Source of the DNA: Desulfurobacteriaceae bacterium
GTDB taxonomy: Bacteria > Aquificota > Aquificia > Desulfurobacteriales > Desulfurobacteriaceae
NCBI GenBank assembly: GCA_027051905.1
Contig: JALUGO010000005.1
Coordinates: 62,001-126,000, forward strand
Length of the DNA stretch: 64,000 bases
Reading direction: 5' to 3'
Shown: positions 33,701 through 43,123 of the stretch, piece by piece
Layout of the letters: the number at the start of each line of letters is the position of its first letter
Numbering within the stretch: position 1 is the first letter of the stretch
Program-made: the position numbers and the translations under genes
The notes under the pieces: model-generated
The model's input: only the letters and a program-made list of their open reading frames with translations
Told to the model about the DNA's origin: nothing
Databases searched by the model: none

Positions 33701-35029
33701 TTGGAGGCAATACTTTCGTACTTTCACGCTGTTTATGTTTATTTTTCCAACATTATTCATAATACAACGCTTTTAGAAAAAGTAATTTTAATACTCCCTT
33801 ATCTATTATTTGATTTTCCCTTTGCAGTAGGAATGATCATTGTTTTAACATTAAAATACTACTTCGGCTTTTTCAGGAAAAGAAAGGCCAATTACATTCC
33901 CCATGTAACCACTATTATAACTGCCTATTCAGAAGGGAAAGAGGTCAGAAAGTCAATAGAAAGTATCCTTAATCAAGATTATCCAGGAGAAATAGAGATA
34001 ATAGTTGTTGTTGATGGAGCCAAACGTAATAAAGAAACTTACGAGTTTGCGAAAAGTTACGAAGGTATTTACCCAGAAAGAAAGAGAAAAGTTTTAGTAA
34101 TTCCTAAATGGGAAAGAGGCGGTAGGGCATCATCTCTAAATCTTGGCCTAAAGTATGCATCCGGCGAGATAACTATGGCTCTCGACGGAGATACCTCTTA
34201 CGACGTAGATATGGTAAGAAAAGCCGTTTCACATTTCTGGGATAAAAACGTTGTAGCTGTTTCTGGAAACCTTAGAATAAGGAACTGGGATAAAACTCTT
34301 GTTACCCGTTTTCAGGCCATAGAATACTCTATATCGATCTACATGGCAAAGCAATTCCTAGATGCATTCGGTCTTCTTAATAACGTTTCAGGTGCCTTTG
34401 GAATTTTTAGAACGGATTTCCTCAAATCCATAGGTGGATGGGATGCAGGAACTGCTGAAGATTTAGATCTTACCCTGAGAATAAAAAAGTATAAGTCAGT
34501 TTATCTCCAGGTAAGATTCGGATTTGCTGAAGATGCAATAGGCTTAACTGACGGTCCTGAAACCTGGAAAGGAATCTTAAAACAAAGGCAGAGATGGGAT
34601 GGTGATTTGGTTTACCTGTTCTTTAAAAAGCATACATTCGTATTTAATCCACTTATTACGGGATGGAAGGAAGCATTTTATCTATATTACGCAACTTTCT
34701 TCCAGCAGTTCCTCATTCCCGTATTTGTTATCCTCTACTACATAAAGTTATTTCTAAAGTTTTCTGTTATAGAGGTTTCCGCTATAGTTACATTTATTTA
34801 TCTCATATATGCTATCCATACATTCGTCCTTATGCTGTTTTTCGTAGTTGTCGTTTCAGAAAGGAAAAAGTGGGATATTAAACTTCTTCCCTATACAATT
34901 CTATATCCCATATATGGTTTCTTGCTCAGACTCAATGCTTTATATGCATATATAGACGAAGCATTCTTTGATGCTCATAAAAGGACGGGATACGTTCCTC
35001 CCTGGGTAGCCAGAAGAACTAAGTTTTAG
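33701..35029 (+). CDS. Processive family 2 glycosyltransferase (polysaccharide synthase)
   Basis: 442 residues, membrane-bound. A hydrophobic N-terminus (about 18-55), a cytoplasmic GT-A domain and about four C-terminal helices match chitin/hyaluronan/PgaC-type synthases. Catalytic markers: VVVDGAKR (D105), LDGDTSYD (D162, D164), GTAEDLDL (base, D254), and QRQRW (295-299), the processivity motif. No PilZ domain, so c-di-GMP control must come from another protein, plausibly the preceding gene. Start is TTG 33701 with AAGGAG 7 nt upstream. The 3' end overlaps the convergent epimerase by 11 nt. Confidence 0.88.
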   Translation: MEAILSYFHAVYVYFSNIIHNTTLLEKVILILPYLLFDFPFAVGMIIVLTLKYYFGFFRKRKANYIPHVTTIITAYSEGKEVRKSIESILNQDYPGEIEIIVVVDGAKRNKETYEFAKSYEGIYPERKRKVLVIPKWERGGRASSLNLGLKYASGEITMALDGDTSYDVDMVRKAVSHFWDKNVVAVSGNLRIRNWDKTLVTRFQAIEYSISIYMAKQFLDAFGLLNNVSGAFGIFRTDFLKSIGGWDAGTAEDLDLTLRIKKYKSVYLQVRFGFAEDAIGLTDGPETWKGILKQRQRWDGDLVYLFFKKHTFVFNPLITGWKEAFYLYYATFFQQFLIPVFVILYYIKLFLKFSVIEVSAIVTFIYLIYAIHTFVLMLFFVVVVSERKKWDIKLLPYTILYPIYGFLLRLNALYAYIDEAFFDAHKRTGYVPPWVARRTKF

Positions 35030-35966
35030 CTTTTTCCCAGTTAAAAGTTCTCTCAAGTCCTTCCTTTAGAGTATAGGAAGGACTGAATCCCAGCTGCTTC
35101 AGTTTCCTAATATCAGCAACAGAGTGCTTAATATCTCCCTCTCTTGGTGGAAGAAAACGAACAGGAGGAACTGAACCTGCTATTTCCTTCAATGTTTCAA
35201 TAATCTGTAATAGAGAGGTTTCTTTACCTGTTCCCACATTAAACACTTCTCTATTGGTTCTTTCATCATTTTCTGCAATGAGAATGGCATTAACCACGTC
35301 TTTTACGTAAATAAAATCCCTTGTCTGTTTACCGTCTCCATAGATATCTATGGAGATTTTTTCCCCATTCAGGTATCTGATGGTTCTGTTTATAAATATC
35401 GAAATTACCCCCGAATAGGGAGACGAAGGATCCTGTCTCTCTCCGTAAACGTTGAAGAACCTGAGGGCTGTTGCCTTTAAGCCGTAGAGTGAAAAACTGT
35501 TAACAACATAGCGTTCAGAAGCGTATTTGTCTACTCCGTAAGGAGTTAACGGTTTTACCGGCATGTCTTCTCTTTTAGGAAGCTCTGGCAGATCACCATA
35601 AACAGCAGCAGAGGAGGCAAAAACGAACTTGTTCACTCCTGCTCTTTTTGCCTCCTCCAGGAGATATAGGGTTCCGTCGAAGTTCACCCTGTGAGTTTCA
35701 ACAGGCTCCTCAACAGATTTAAAGACAGAAGCTATCGCCGCAAGATGGAAAACGGTATCAAATCTGTATGAGTCGAAGAGGTTTACAAGGAGCTCCCTGT
35801 CTGTTATCGACCCTTCTATAAAGGTTAAATTATCGCTCTCCGGCAGGTTTTCAATCTTTCCCGTTGAGAGGTCGTCTAACACAACTACCTCTCTGCCCTG
35901 TGAAAGGAGCTCCTCAACAAGATGGGAACCTATAAACCCTGCTCCACCGGTAACGAGTGTAACCAT
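35019..35966 (-). CDS. UDP-glucose 4-epimerase-like NAD-dependent sugar epimerase
   Basis: Extended SDR enzyme of about 315 residues: TGGAGFIGSHLVEEL (NAD-binding GxxGxxG), DDLSTG, FHLAAIASV, ASSAAVYG (catalytic Ser), YGVDKYASE (YxxxK), and ALRFFNVYGERQDPSS. Most like GalE/WbpP-type UDP-sugar epimerases; the exact sugar cannot be read. It faces the glycosyltransferase convergently and could supply its nucleotide sugar, though it is on the other strand and in DNA of normal base composition. ATG 35966 is chosen for GAGGG five nt upstream; a TTG at 35978 is possible. Confidence 0.85.
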   Translation of the reverse strand: MVTLVTGGAGFIGSHLVEELLSQGREVVVLDDLSTGKIENLPESDNLTFIEGSITDRELLVNLFDSYRFDTVFHLAAIASVFKSVEEPVETHRVNFDGTLYLLEEAKRAGVNKFVFASSAAVYGDLPELPKREDMPVKPLTPYGVDKYASERYVVNSFSLYGLKATALRFFNVYGERQDPSSPYSGVISIFINRTIRYLNGEKISIDIYGDGKQTRDFIYVKDVVNAILIAENDERTNREVFNVGTGKETSLLQIIETLKEIAGSVPPVRFLPPREGDIKHSVADIRKLKQLGFSPSYTLKEGLERTFNWEKAKT

Positions 35967-35974
35967 AGTATCCC

Positions 35975-36523
35975 TCAACCAACTCTTTGGAGATGTTCTC
36001 TAAACAGCTCCGCTGTTTTTCTGTCTATGGCAGTTAAGTGAACTTCTTCAATAGAGGAATTTTCATTCAGGTATTTAACAACCTCTTCAACAATAACCTT
36101 TGTTCCTTCTTTCTTCGGATATCCAAAAATCCCTGTGCTTATTGCAGGCAACGCAACAGACCTTACGCCTAACTCTTCAGCAACTTTGAGAGCCGATCTA
36201 ACAGCTCTTCTCAGTTTCCTCTCCTCGTCTCCCTCTCCCCATACAGGTCCAACTGTGTGGATCACAAACTTTGCCTTCAGATTACCTCCTGAAGTGTAAA
36301 CTGCACTACCTGTGGAAATAGCTCCTCGTTCCTTCACTATTCTATTGCTCTCTTCCTGTATAATTCTTCCGCCCTTCTTTACTATTGCTCCAGCCACGCC
36401 TCCACCGTGCTTGAGGAGGCTGTTGGCAGCATTTACAATGGCTTCTGTCTCTTCCTCTGTAATATCCCCTAAAATAACCTTTACCCATTTACCATTAACT
36501 TCTTTCTCTGCAAGGACTTTCAC
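35975..36523 (-). CDS. Macrodomain (ADP-ribose-binding) protein
   Basis: 182 residues of a stand-alone macrodomain. [32 protein letters not shown] forms the adenine and ribose contacts, [10 protein letters not shown] is the central strand, and [13 protein letters not shown] is the diphosphate loop. Such proteins bind or hydrolyse O-acetyl-ADP-ribose or remove ADP-ribose from proteins. GTG start with AAGGAGAGGAA upstream. Confidence 0.92.
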   Translation of the reverse strand: MKVLAEKEVNGKWVKVILGDITEEETEAIVNAANSLLKHGGGVAGAIVKKGGRIIQEESNRIVKERGAISTGSAVYTSGGNLKAKFVIHTVGPVWGEGDEERKLRRAVRSALKVAEELGVRSVALPAISTGIFGYPKKEGTKVIVEEVVKYLNENSSIEEVHLTAIDRKTAELFREHLQRVG

Positions 36524-36593
36524 TTCCTCTCCTTGACTGATGGTTTGGGAAGGAATAGATTTCTTAGTAAGACCTAAGTCGGCACCTCCCCCT

Positions 36594-36618
36594 ATCTCCG
36601 GGTCTTCCTCCCGGAGAT
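36594..36618. terminator. Hairpin between rsmE and the macrodomain gene
   Basis: ATCTCCGGG pairs with CCCGGAGAT across a 7-nt loop just after the rsmE stop. There is no U-tract on the minus strand, so it may be a 3'-end stabiliser or Rho-assisted terminator. Confidence 0.35.
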
Positions 36619-36623
36619 CTATT

Positions 36624-37343
36624 TTACCCCAGATCTCCCCATATAAACTGGATGAGGGCCATTCCGGCTATTGCTGCCGTTTCGGCTCTGAGGATTCTCT
36701 TGCCCAGGTATATGGCCTTGAATCCTTTCTCCTTCAGGAGCTCAATCTCTTCCCTTTCAAGCCCACCTTCGGGACCAACCAGGAACGAAACCGAATTTGC
36801 AGAATAGCTCTGGTAGTCTTTCAGGGATTTCCCTCCTTTTTCCCACAGAACGAAGGAGAGGTCTGCGTCCGTTTCAATCTCCGGAAGTCTAACGGGTTCT
36901 CTGATTTCAGGAAGAATATTTCTTCCGCACTGCTTTGCTGCGTTAACGGCTATTTCCCTCCACCTTCTCAGTTTTCCTTCCCAGTTTTTTATAAGCTGAG
37001 CGTTTGAAGATCTGTTACATACAACAGGAACAACCTCTGTAACTCCAAGCTCTGTAGCCTTCTGAAGGGCTAATTCAAACTTTTGAAGTTTGTTTGTCAT
37101 TCCCATAAAAAGCGTTGAGCGTAGATGACTATCTCTGTTTACGTTTGTTTCTTCAACAATTTTAACTCTTACAGAAGTTGGAGATGCAGCATCTATAACC
37201 GCAAGGTATTCCTTACCTTCCCCATCGAAAACGATAATTTCATCCCCTTTCTTTAGTCTTAAAACTTTAAGGGCGTGGCGGGCCTCCTGACCCCTCAGGA
37301 AGGCCTCGCCATTTTTCACGCCGTCTATTTTGAAACGTCTCAT
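36624..37343 (-). CDS. rsmE: 16S rRNA (uracil-1498-N3)-methyltransferase
   Basis: SPOUT methyltransferase that modifies U1498 in the decoding centre. The N-terminal PUA-like part ([24 protein letters not shown]) is followed by the knot domain: [45 protein letters not shown] and [20 protein letters not shown]. 239 residues. The ATG directly follows the clpC stop, and its SD lies within the clpC 3' end. Confidence 0.93.
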   Translation of the reverse strand: MRRFKIDGVKNGEAFLRGQEARHALKVLRLKKGDEIIVFDGEGKEYLAVIDAASPTSVRVKIVEETNVNRDSHLRSTLFMGMTNKLQKFELALQKATELGVTEVVPVVCNRSSNAQLIKNWEGKLRRWREIAVNAAKQCGRNILPEIREPVRLPEIETDADLSFVLWEKGGKSLKDYQSYSANSVSFLVGPEGGLEREEIELLKEKGFKAIYLGKRILRAETAAIAGMALIQFIWGDLG

Positions 37344-39806
37344 CTACTTAACTCCAGTTGTCTCCTTCCTCCTCTTCTTCTTTTCACGAACGGAGATTCT
37401 TCCTTTGGGAGTGACGTCAAACACCACTTCTCCGCCTTCAGCAAAACGTCCCATTAGTATCTCATCCGTAAGCCTGTCCTCTATCAGGTTCTGGAGGGCT
37501 CTCCTTATTGTTCTTGCTCCGTATTCTTTCCTGAATTCTTTCTCTACAACGTATTCAACGAATCTGTTCGTAACGTGAACTTTGAGGTTCCTCTCTGCAA
37601 GCTCCTGGTTAAGCTTTTCTACCTGCTTTCTGACTATCTCCTTAACGTCCTCTTTTGTGAGAGGATGGAAGACGATGATTCCGTCTAATCTGTTAAGGAA
37701 CTCCGGTTTAAAGAACTTCTTAACCTCTTCAAGAACGTGAGATTTCATCCTCTCAAATGAACGCTCTTCCTCTTTGCCGTCCTCAACCTCAAATCCCATT
37801 CCCCTCTGGGCAGAGAGCAGGTGTTTGGCTCCAAGGTTGCTGGTCATTATGAGGATGGTGTTTGTGAAGGATACGGTTCTTCCAAGCCCGTCTGTAAGCC
37901 TTCCATCTTCCATTATCTGGAGGAGAATGTTCAGAACGTCTGGATGGGCTTTTTCTATCTCGTCGAGGAGGATTACAGTGTAAGGTCTTCTCCTTACAGC
38001 TTCTGTAAGCTGACCGCCCTCTTCGTATCCGACATAGCCGGGGGGAGCTCCGATGAGCCTTGAAACGGTGTGCTTCTCCATATACTCAGACATGTCCAGC
38101 CTTACCATGGCCTTCTCATCGCCGAAGAGATACTCGGCCAGTGCTTTGGCAAGCTCGGTCTTACCAACTCCCGTTGGCCCTAGGAAGAGGAAGCTTCCTA
38201 TTGGCCTGTTGGCGTTGGCTCTTATACCGAGCCTTGAGCGTTTAATTGCTTTTGCAACGGCTTTAACTGCCTCTTCCTGACCTACAACCCTTCTGTGGAG
38301 TTCCTCCTCAAGCCTCAGGAGTTTTTCCGCTTCTTTCTCCTGGAGCTGCTGAACGGGGATGCCAGTCCAGAGGGCGACAATTTCCTCAACCCTTTTCTCA
38401 TCTATGACAACCTTCTCAGAAGACTGCTTAACCTTCTGCTGGCGGCGGAGTTCCTCAAGTTCCGTCAGTAACCTCAACTCCTTCTGCTTATACTCGTGGG
38501 CTTTCTCATACTCAGCCATGGCAAGGGCTTCTTCTTTCATAGCCTTAACTTTCTCAATCTCTTCCTCAATTTCCCTTATCCTTTCATCCTTCGCCGTTGT
38601 TTGAAGTTGAGCCTTAGCTCCGGCTTCGTCTATTATGTCTATTGCCTTATCTGGCAGTTTCCTGTCGTTTATATACCTTACCGCCAGCTTTACGGCTCTC
38701 TCTATTGCCTCGTTGGTTATAACGACGTTGTGGAATTCCTCAAACTTGCCCTTGAGCCCTTTAAGTATCTCTATCGTGTCCTCGATTGAGGGCTCTTCAA
38801 CCATTACCGGCTGGAATCTCCTCTCAAGGGCGCCATCCTTCTCTATATACTTCCTGTATTCGTCTATCGTTGTGGCACCAATTACCTGAATCTCTCCCCT
38901 TGAAAGAGAGGGTTTTAGAATGTTTGAGGCGTCCATTGAGCCTTCGGCAGCCCCGGCTCCAACCAGCGTGTGGATCTCATCGATAAACAGAATTACGTCC
39001 TTGTTGTTCTCAAGCTCCTTGACGATGGCCTTTAACCTTTCCTCAAACTGACCCCTGTATTTTGTTCCCGCAATGAGAGAGGCCATGTCGAGGGAAACGA
39101 TTCTCTTGTCCTTCAGCTTTTCCGGAACGTCGCCTTTTGCAATTTTGAGGGCAAGCCCCTCAACTATGGCCGTTTTACCAACTCCCGGTTCTCCTATCAG
39201 AACCGGATTGTTCTTCCTGCGCCTTGCAAGGATGTGGGTAACCCTTTCTATCTCCTTCTCCCTTCCAATAACGGGGTCTAACTTTCCTTCCCTTGCAAGC
39301 TCGGTAAGGTCGCGGCCAAACTTGTCAAGGTTTGGGGTAGAGCTCTTCTTCGTTCCCCTCTTTTCCCGCTGAATGCCCTTGAGGAGGTTTGCAACTTCTC
39401 TCCTCAGGGTGTAGTGGTCTAAACCGTAGCTCCTCAGGATTCTTCCTGCAAGCCCCAACTTCTCCTTTGCCAGAGCTATGAATAGATGTTCAGGTCCTAC
39501 GTATGCGTGGCCTAAGATTTTTGACTCCTCAAGTGCGTGTTCTAAAACCCTCCTTGCCTCTGTGGAGAACGTAATTGTGTTTATATCCACTTCGTAAGGA
39601 GCAGGTTGAACCTGAGAAATGATTATTTCCTGAATTCTCGGTTTGGAAATGTTGTATTTTGCAAGAATCTGATTTGTAATTTCGTCATCTTTGAGGAGTG
39701 AAAGGAGAATATGCTCCGTTCCTAACTTTTCACACCTTAAAGCTACGGCCTGTTCTTTGGCCTTTATGATTATCTGTCTTGCTTTTTGAGTGAACCTTTC
39801 AAACAT
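37344..39806 (-). CDS. clpC: ATP-dependent Clp protease ATP-binding subunit ClpC
   Basis: Hsp100 unfoldase of 820 residues. Two N-domain repeats (FTQKARQIIIKAKEQAVALRCEKLGTEHILLSLL and ARRVLEHALEESKILGHAYVGPEHLFIALA), D1 (GEPGVGKTAIVEGLALKI, ILFIDEIHTLVGAG), a short UVR-containing middle region (MAEYEKAHEYKQKELRLLTELEEL), which is why I call it ClpC rather than ClpB, and D2 (GPTGVGKTELAKALAEYLFG, LLDEIEKAHPDV). A ClpP-docking loop is likely near AKHLLSAQRGMGFEVEDG but I cannot fix it. Likely partner of the clpP at 24.3 kb. Confidence 0.93.
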   Translation of the reverse strand: MFERFTQKARQIIIKAKEQAVALRCEKLGTEHILLSLLKDDEITNQILAKYNISKPRIQEIIISQVQPAPYEVDINTITFSTEARRVLEHALEESKILGHAYVGPEHLFIALAKEKLGLAGRILRSYGLDHYTLRREVANLLKGIQREKRGTKKSSTPNLDKFGRDLTELAREGKLDPVIGREKEIERVTHILARRRKNNPVLIGEPGVGKTAIVEGLALKIAKGDVPEKLKDKRIVSLDMASLIAGTKYRGQFEERLKAIVKELENNKDVILFIDEIHTLVGAGAAEGSMDASNILKPSLSRGEIQVIGATTIDEYRKYIEKDGALERRFQPVMVEEPSIEDTIEILKGLKGKFEEFHNVVITNEAIERAVKLAVRYINDRKLPDKAIDIIDEAGAKAQLQTTAKDERIREIEEEIEKVKAMKEEALAMAEYEKAHEYKQKELRLLTELEELRRQQKVKQSSEKVVIDEKRVEEIVALWTGIPVQQLQEKEAEKLLRLEEELHRRVVGQEEAVKAVAKAIKRSRLGIRANANRPIGSFLFLGPTGVGKTELAKALAEYLFGDEKAMVRLDMSEYMEKHTVSRLIGAPPGYVGYEEGGQLTEAVRRRPYTVILLDEIEKAHPDVLNILLQIMEDGRLTDGLGRTVSFTNTILIMTSNLGAKHLLSAQRGMGFEVEDGKEEERSFERMKSHVLEEVKKFFKPEFLNRLDGIIVFHPLTKEDVKEIVRKQVEKLNQELAERNLKVHVTNRFVEYVVEKEFRKEYGARTIRRALQNLIEDRLTDEILMGRFAEGGEVVFDVTPKGRISVREKKKRRKETTGVK

Positions 39807-39817
39807 ACACGCTCCTT

Positions 39818-40498
39818 CTATTGGGTTTTGTTAACGATAACTCCATCTTTTATAAAGTATACGTTATCTGCATAACTTTCCAGCTCAGGGTTATGGGTGG
39901 CTATCAGGAATGTGGTTCCGGTTTCTCTGTTGAGCTGCTTCATGGTTGAGATGACAGAGTGGGCATTCTGAGAGTCCAGATTTCCTGTTGGTTCATCAGC
40001 CAGAACGATTTCAGGTTCGTTAACGAGAGCACGGGCTACTGCCGTTCTCTGCCTCTCTCCTCCTGAAATCTCAAAAGGTCTGTGAGATAATCTATGATCA
40101 AGATCAACAGATTTCAACACCTCTTTTGCCCGTTCCCTTGCTGCCTTTTCAGAAACTCCCGCCACAAGAAGAGGAACCATAACGTTTTCAAGGACTGTAA
40201 GCTCGTTTATCAGGTAGTGAAACTGGAACACAAAGCCCACTTTCCTGTTTCTGAAGAGCGCCAGCTCTCTGTCGTTAAGCTCAAACAGGTCTTTTCCTCT
40301 GTATAGAACCCTGCCGGAAGTTGGTCTGTCCAGTGTTCCCAAAATGTGGAGGAGGGTTGATTTTCCTGAACCTGAGGCTCCCATGAGCAGGGAGAATTCT
40401 CCCTCTCTGAGGGAAAGGTTAACTCCTTTAAGGGCTACAACCTCGTCGCTTTCTGTTTTGTAAACTTTAACGAGCTCTTCGGCTCTCAAAAGTTCCAA
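39818..40498 (-). CDS. LolD/MacB-type ABC transporter ATP-binding protein
   Basis: 226-residue ABC ATPase: Walker A GASGSGKST, FVFQFHYLINELTVLENV after the Q-loop, signature ISGGERQR, Walker B VLADEPTGNLD, and H-loop IATHNPE. Sequence and length are those of LolD, which drives lipoprotein release from the inner membrane, but no LolC/E permease is adjacent, so the MacB/FtsE-like alternatives stay open. TTG start with AGGAGG upstream. Confidence 0.85.
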   Translation of the reverse strand: MELLRAEELVKVYKTESDEVVALKGVNLSLREGEFSLLMGASGSGKSTLLHILGTLDRPTSGRVLYRGKDLFELNDRELALFRNRKVGFVFQFHYLINELTVLENVMVPLLVAGVSEKAARERAKEVLKSVDLDHRLSHRPFEISGGERQRTAVARALVNEPEIVLADEPTGNLDSQNAHSVISTMKQLNRETGTTFLIATHNPELESYADNVYFIKDGVIVNKTQ

Positions 40499-40524
40499 CT
40501 GCCACCTCCTGAGGAGTAAAAATT

Positions 40525-41970
40525 ATGGAAAAAAGGGTTCACAGGCTAACGTTTTACCATCCAAAACTCGAAAAGATTGCCGGCTGCGTTGAAACCACCT
40601 ACCTGGTGGGGGGATTTGTAAGGGACAGGCTTTTGGGTGTGCGTAAAGAGTGTGTTGACATAGACGTTGCCGTTCCAGACCCTGACAGTTTTGCCAGGTG
40701 CGTTGAGAGGGAACTCTCTCTCAAACCCTTTTCCTTTGAAAAGGTAAAGAGGGTCTATTCCTTTGTTTCAGAGTGTTTCCGTTTAGACATCTCTGGAATT
40801 TTAGGAGACACGATAGAGGAAGACCTTAAGAAAAGGGACTTTACGATCAACGCCATTGCCGTTGATATGAGGGAGCTCTTCCTTCCTTTTAACGACGATG
40901 CTGTTCTGATAGATCCGACGGGAGGATTTGAGGACCTTCAAAGGGGACTAATCAGGCCGGTTTACGAAAGTGCCATATCAGATGATCCTGTGAGAATTTT
41001 GAGGGGAGTGCGGTTTAAACTGGAGCTTGGCTTTGACTACCACAGCTCTTTCGTTTCTCAGGCTGAGACGGGAGCTCCCCTCCTTCAGAATTCCCCTTCA
41101 GAAAGGATAAGGGATGAGTTAGTTAAGGTTCTAAAGAGAGATGACTTTTTCAAGTTCCTCAGGGATATAGACGGCCTTGGGGCTCTCTACCCTGTTTTTA
41201 AAGAGCTTCAGGGTATTGAAAAGATCCCTCCCTCAGGGGTTCACCAGTTTAACCTGAAGGAGCACACGCTGAAATGTGTGGAACTCCTTGAGACCTACGT
41301 TTTACCTGAGAGGGAGAGAGTTCTTGGCAGATACGGGAAAACTTTAGGGAGCTCCGAGCTCTTCCCCGGCTTTACAGACAGAGAGTGTCTGAAATTAGTT
41401 GCCCTCTATCACGACGCTGGCAAGCCCCACACGGTGGCGGAAAAGGACGGGCGTTTAACATTCTACAGCCACGATAAGGTTGGAGCTGAAATTGCAAAGG
41501 AGGCTCTTTTAAGGCTCTCCTTCGGCAAAAAGGCTGCAAAGCTGGCCTATACCTGTGTGAAGCTCCATTTAAGACCCTTCTTCCTCTACCAGCTCTACCA
41601 GAAGGGAGAGCTTACAGACAGAGCGATTTACAGGTTTTTCAGAGATGCTGGCAACTACGCCTTTCACGTTCTTCTCCTTTCGGTTGCAGATTTTGGAGCA
41701 ACGTCTGAGGAATATAGAGGAGAGCTCCCCCTATACGAGTCTTTCCTGAAAGAACTCATCTCCTTTTATGAAGATAGACTTGAGAACCTCAAACCCCTTC
41801 TGAGCGGCCGTGAGATAATGGAGATATTAGGGCTGGATAAACCGGGAAAGTGTGTTGGAGTGTTTAAGGAAAAGCTCCTTGAACTTCAGGCACTTGGAAA
41901 GGTAAAAACCAGGGAAGAAGCCGTTAAGGCAGTTAAAGGGTTCAGCTGTGAGGATACTGATAAACAGTAG
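40525..41970 (+). CDS. CCA-type tRNA nucleotidyltransferase / poly(A) polymerase family, with HD domain
   Basis: Class II nucleotidyltransferase of 481 residues. Head: YLVGGFVRDRLLG and VDIDVAVPD (catalytic DxD). Neck: RRDFTINAIAV-like KRDFTINAIAVD, DPTGGFEDLQRGLIR, and DDPVRILRGVRF. C-terminal HD phosphohydrolase-like domain: HTLKCVELLE, LYHDAGKPHT. In Aquifex, CCA addition is split between separate CC- and A-adding enzymes, so this could be either partial enzyme, a full CCA enzyme or poly(A) polymerase. As the two tRNAs here encode CCA, it may serve mainly repair. Confidence 0.85.
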   Translation: MEKRVHRLTFYHPKLEKIAGCVETTYLVGGFVRDRLLGVRKECVDIDVAVPDPDSFARCVERELSLKPFSFEKVKRVYSFVSECFRLDISGILGDTIEEDLKKRDFTINAIAVDMRELFLPFNDDAVLIDPTGGFEDLQRGLIRPVYESAISDDPVRILRGVRFKLELGFDYHSSFVSQAETGAPLLQNSPSERIRDELVKVLKRDDFFKFLRDIDGLGALYPVFKELQGIEKIPPSGVHQFNLKEHTLKCVELLETYVLPERERVLGRYGKTLGSSELFPGFTDRECLKLVALYHDAGKPHTVAEKDGRLTFYSHDKVGAEIAKEALLRLSFGKKAAKLAYTCVKLHLRPFFLYQLYQKGELTDRAIYRFFRDAGNYAFHVLLLSVADFGATSEEYRGELPLYESFLKELISFYEDRLENLKPLLSGREIMEILGLDKPGKCVGVFKEKLLELQALGKVKTREEAVKAVKGFSCEDTDKQ

Positions 41971-43078
41971 CTACGTTGTAAAACCCGACGGAGAGGTTAT
42001 AAAAAACGGCTGGGTTGTTGTTGAAAACGGCCGTATTTCAGGCTACTACACCAGGCTCCCACAGGGAGAGTTTCAGGAAGTCATCTCCCTGAAGGGCTAC
42101 CTTTACCCGCCCTTTGTGAATGCCCATACGCACATGGAGCTTTCCTTACTTCCCTTCAACCCCGATACGTTCTCCTCGTTCTTCGACTGGCTCCTCTACA
42201 TAATCGGCAAAAGAGAACTTTTTACGGAAGTTGAGCTGTTGAAAGCCCTTGAGCTGGCAGAGAGAGAGCTTGAATCCGCAGGAGTGGTTTACGTTGGAGA
42301 CATCTCTTCCTTCGGTCTATCTCCGTCTTATCGGTTCAAAAGGTTAAGGGTAAAGGCTTTCAGGGAGTTTATAGGAAAGGACTTTAACCCTGAGAAGTTT
42401 CCTCCCCCTGTTTCCGCCCATTCGGTCTACTCGGTTTCCTTTGATGCCCTCAAATCAATTGCTAAAGACAGTCTGGAAAGGGGATATCCTTTCCAGATTC
42501 ACGTTGGGGAGACCTACGAGGAGCAGTTCTTTGTGAAATGTGAAGAGAATCTCTTTGAAAAGATTATCTATCCGTCTATAGGCAGAAAACGCTACGAAAG
42601 AGTTTGTTCAGAGAACCTGATCGATTACCTGCGGAAAGCAGGAGCTCTTAACGAGAACCTTATAGCTGTTCACTGCACAAACCTTTCGGGGAAAGAGCTT
42701 GATGCTCTTATGGAAGCCGGGGCTGCCGTTGTTCTCTGCCCCAGGAGCAACGTTCACCTGAAAACGGGCTTCCCCAACGTTGAGCATCTGATAGGCTACG
42801 AAAGGTTAGCCCTTGCAACAGATGGTCTCAGCTCAAACGTCAGCCTCTCCGTTGTAGACGAACTCAGGACAGTTTACTACGCCCTTGAGGGAAAGGTTAG
42901 GGTAAGGGAGTTCCTTCCCCACATAACAACCTCTGCTGCAAAAACCCTTTCTATCAAAGATTACGGCAGAGAAGCTCTTTTTACGTTTCTCCCTTTAGAG
43001 AGTGTAGAAGAAGACCCTTATACCGCCCTTCTTAAGGGAAAAGAGTTTAAAATTCTTGACTATACACAGTCCCTTTGA
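41948..43078 (+). CDS. Amidohydrolase (cytosine deaminase/MtaD-like; possible aminofutalosine deaminase)
   Basis: Metal-dependent hydrolase of 376 residues. NAHTHMELSLL gives the HxH metal site; VSAHSVYSVS, IHVGETYEEQ (His and Glu), IAVHCTNLS, and LATDGLSSNVS (the metal-binding Asp and Ser-Asn pattern) complete the deaminase set. This profile fits 5'-methylthioadenosine/S-adenosylhomocysteine deaminases and the 6-aminodeoxyfutalosine deaminase of menaquinone synthesis; I cannot choose firmly. GTG start 23 nt before the end of the preceding gene. Confidence 0.8.
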   Translation: MRILINSSYVVKPDGEVIKNGWVVVENGRISGYYTRLPQGEFQEVISLKGYLYPPFVNAHTHMELSLLPFNPDTFSSFFDWLLYIIGKRELFTEVELLKALELAERELESAGVVYVGDISSFGLSPSYRFKRLRVKAFREFIGKDFNPEKFPPPVSAHSVYSVSFDALKSIAKDSLERGYPFQIHVGETYEEQFFVKCEENLFEKIIYPSIGRKRYERVCSENLIDYLRKAGALNENLIAVHCTNLSGKELDALMEAGAAVVLCPRSNVHLKTGFPNVEHLIGYERLALATDGLSSNVSLSVVDELRTVYYALEGKVRVREFLPHITTSAAKTLSIKDYGREALFTFLPLESVEEDPYTALLKGKEFKILDYTQSL

Positions 43079-43123
43079 TTTAATTAGTGGAGTGCGAAAA
43101 ACACAGACAGCAAAGGAGCCGCA

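Noticed and set aside
33701-35029. Cellulose synthase (BcsA) assignment for the glycosyltransferase
   Set aside because: It is only 442 residues, has no PilZ domain and fewer helices; PgaC/HAS/NodC-like processive synthases fit better, and the polymer cannot be named.
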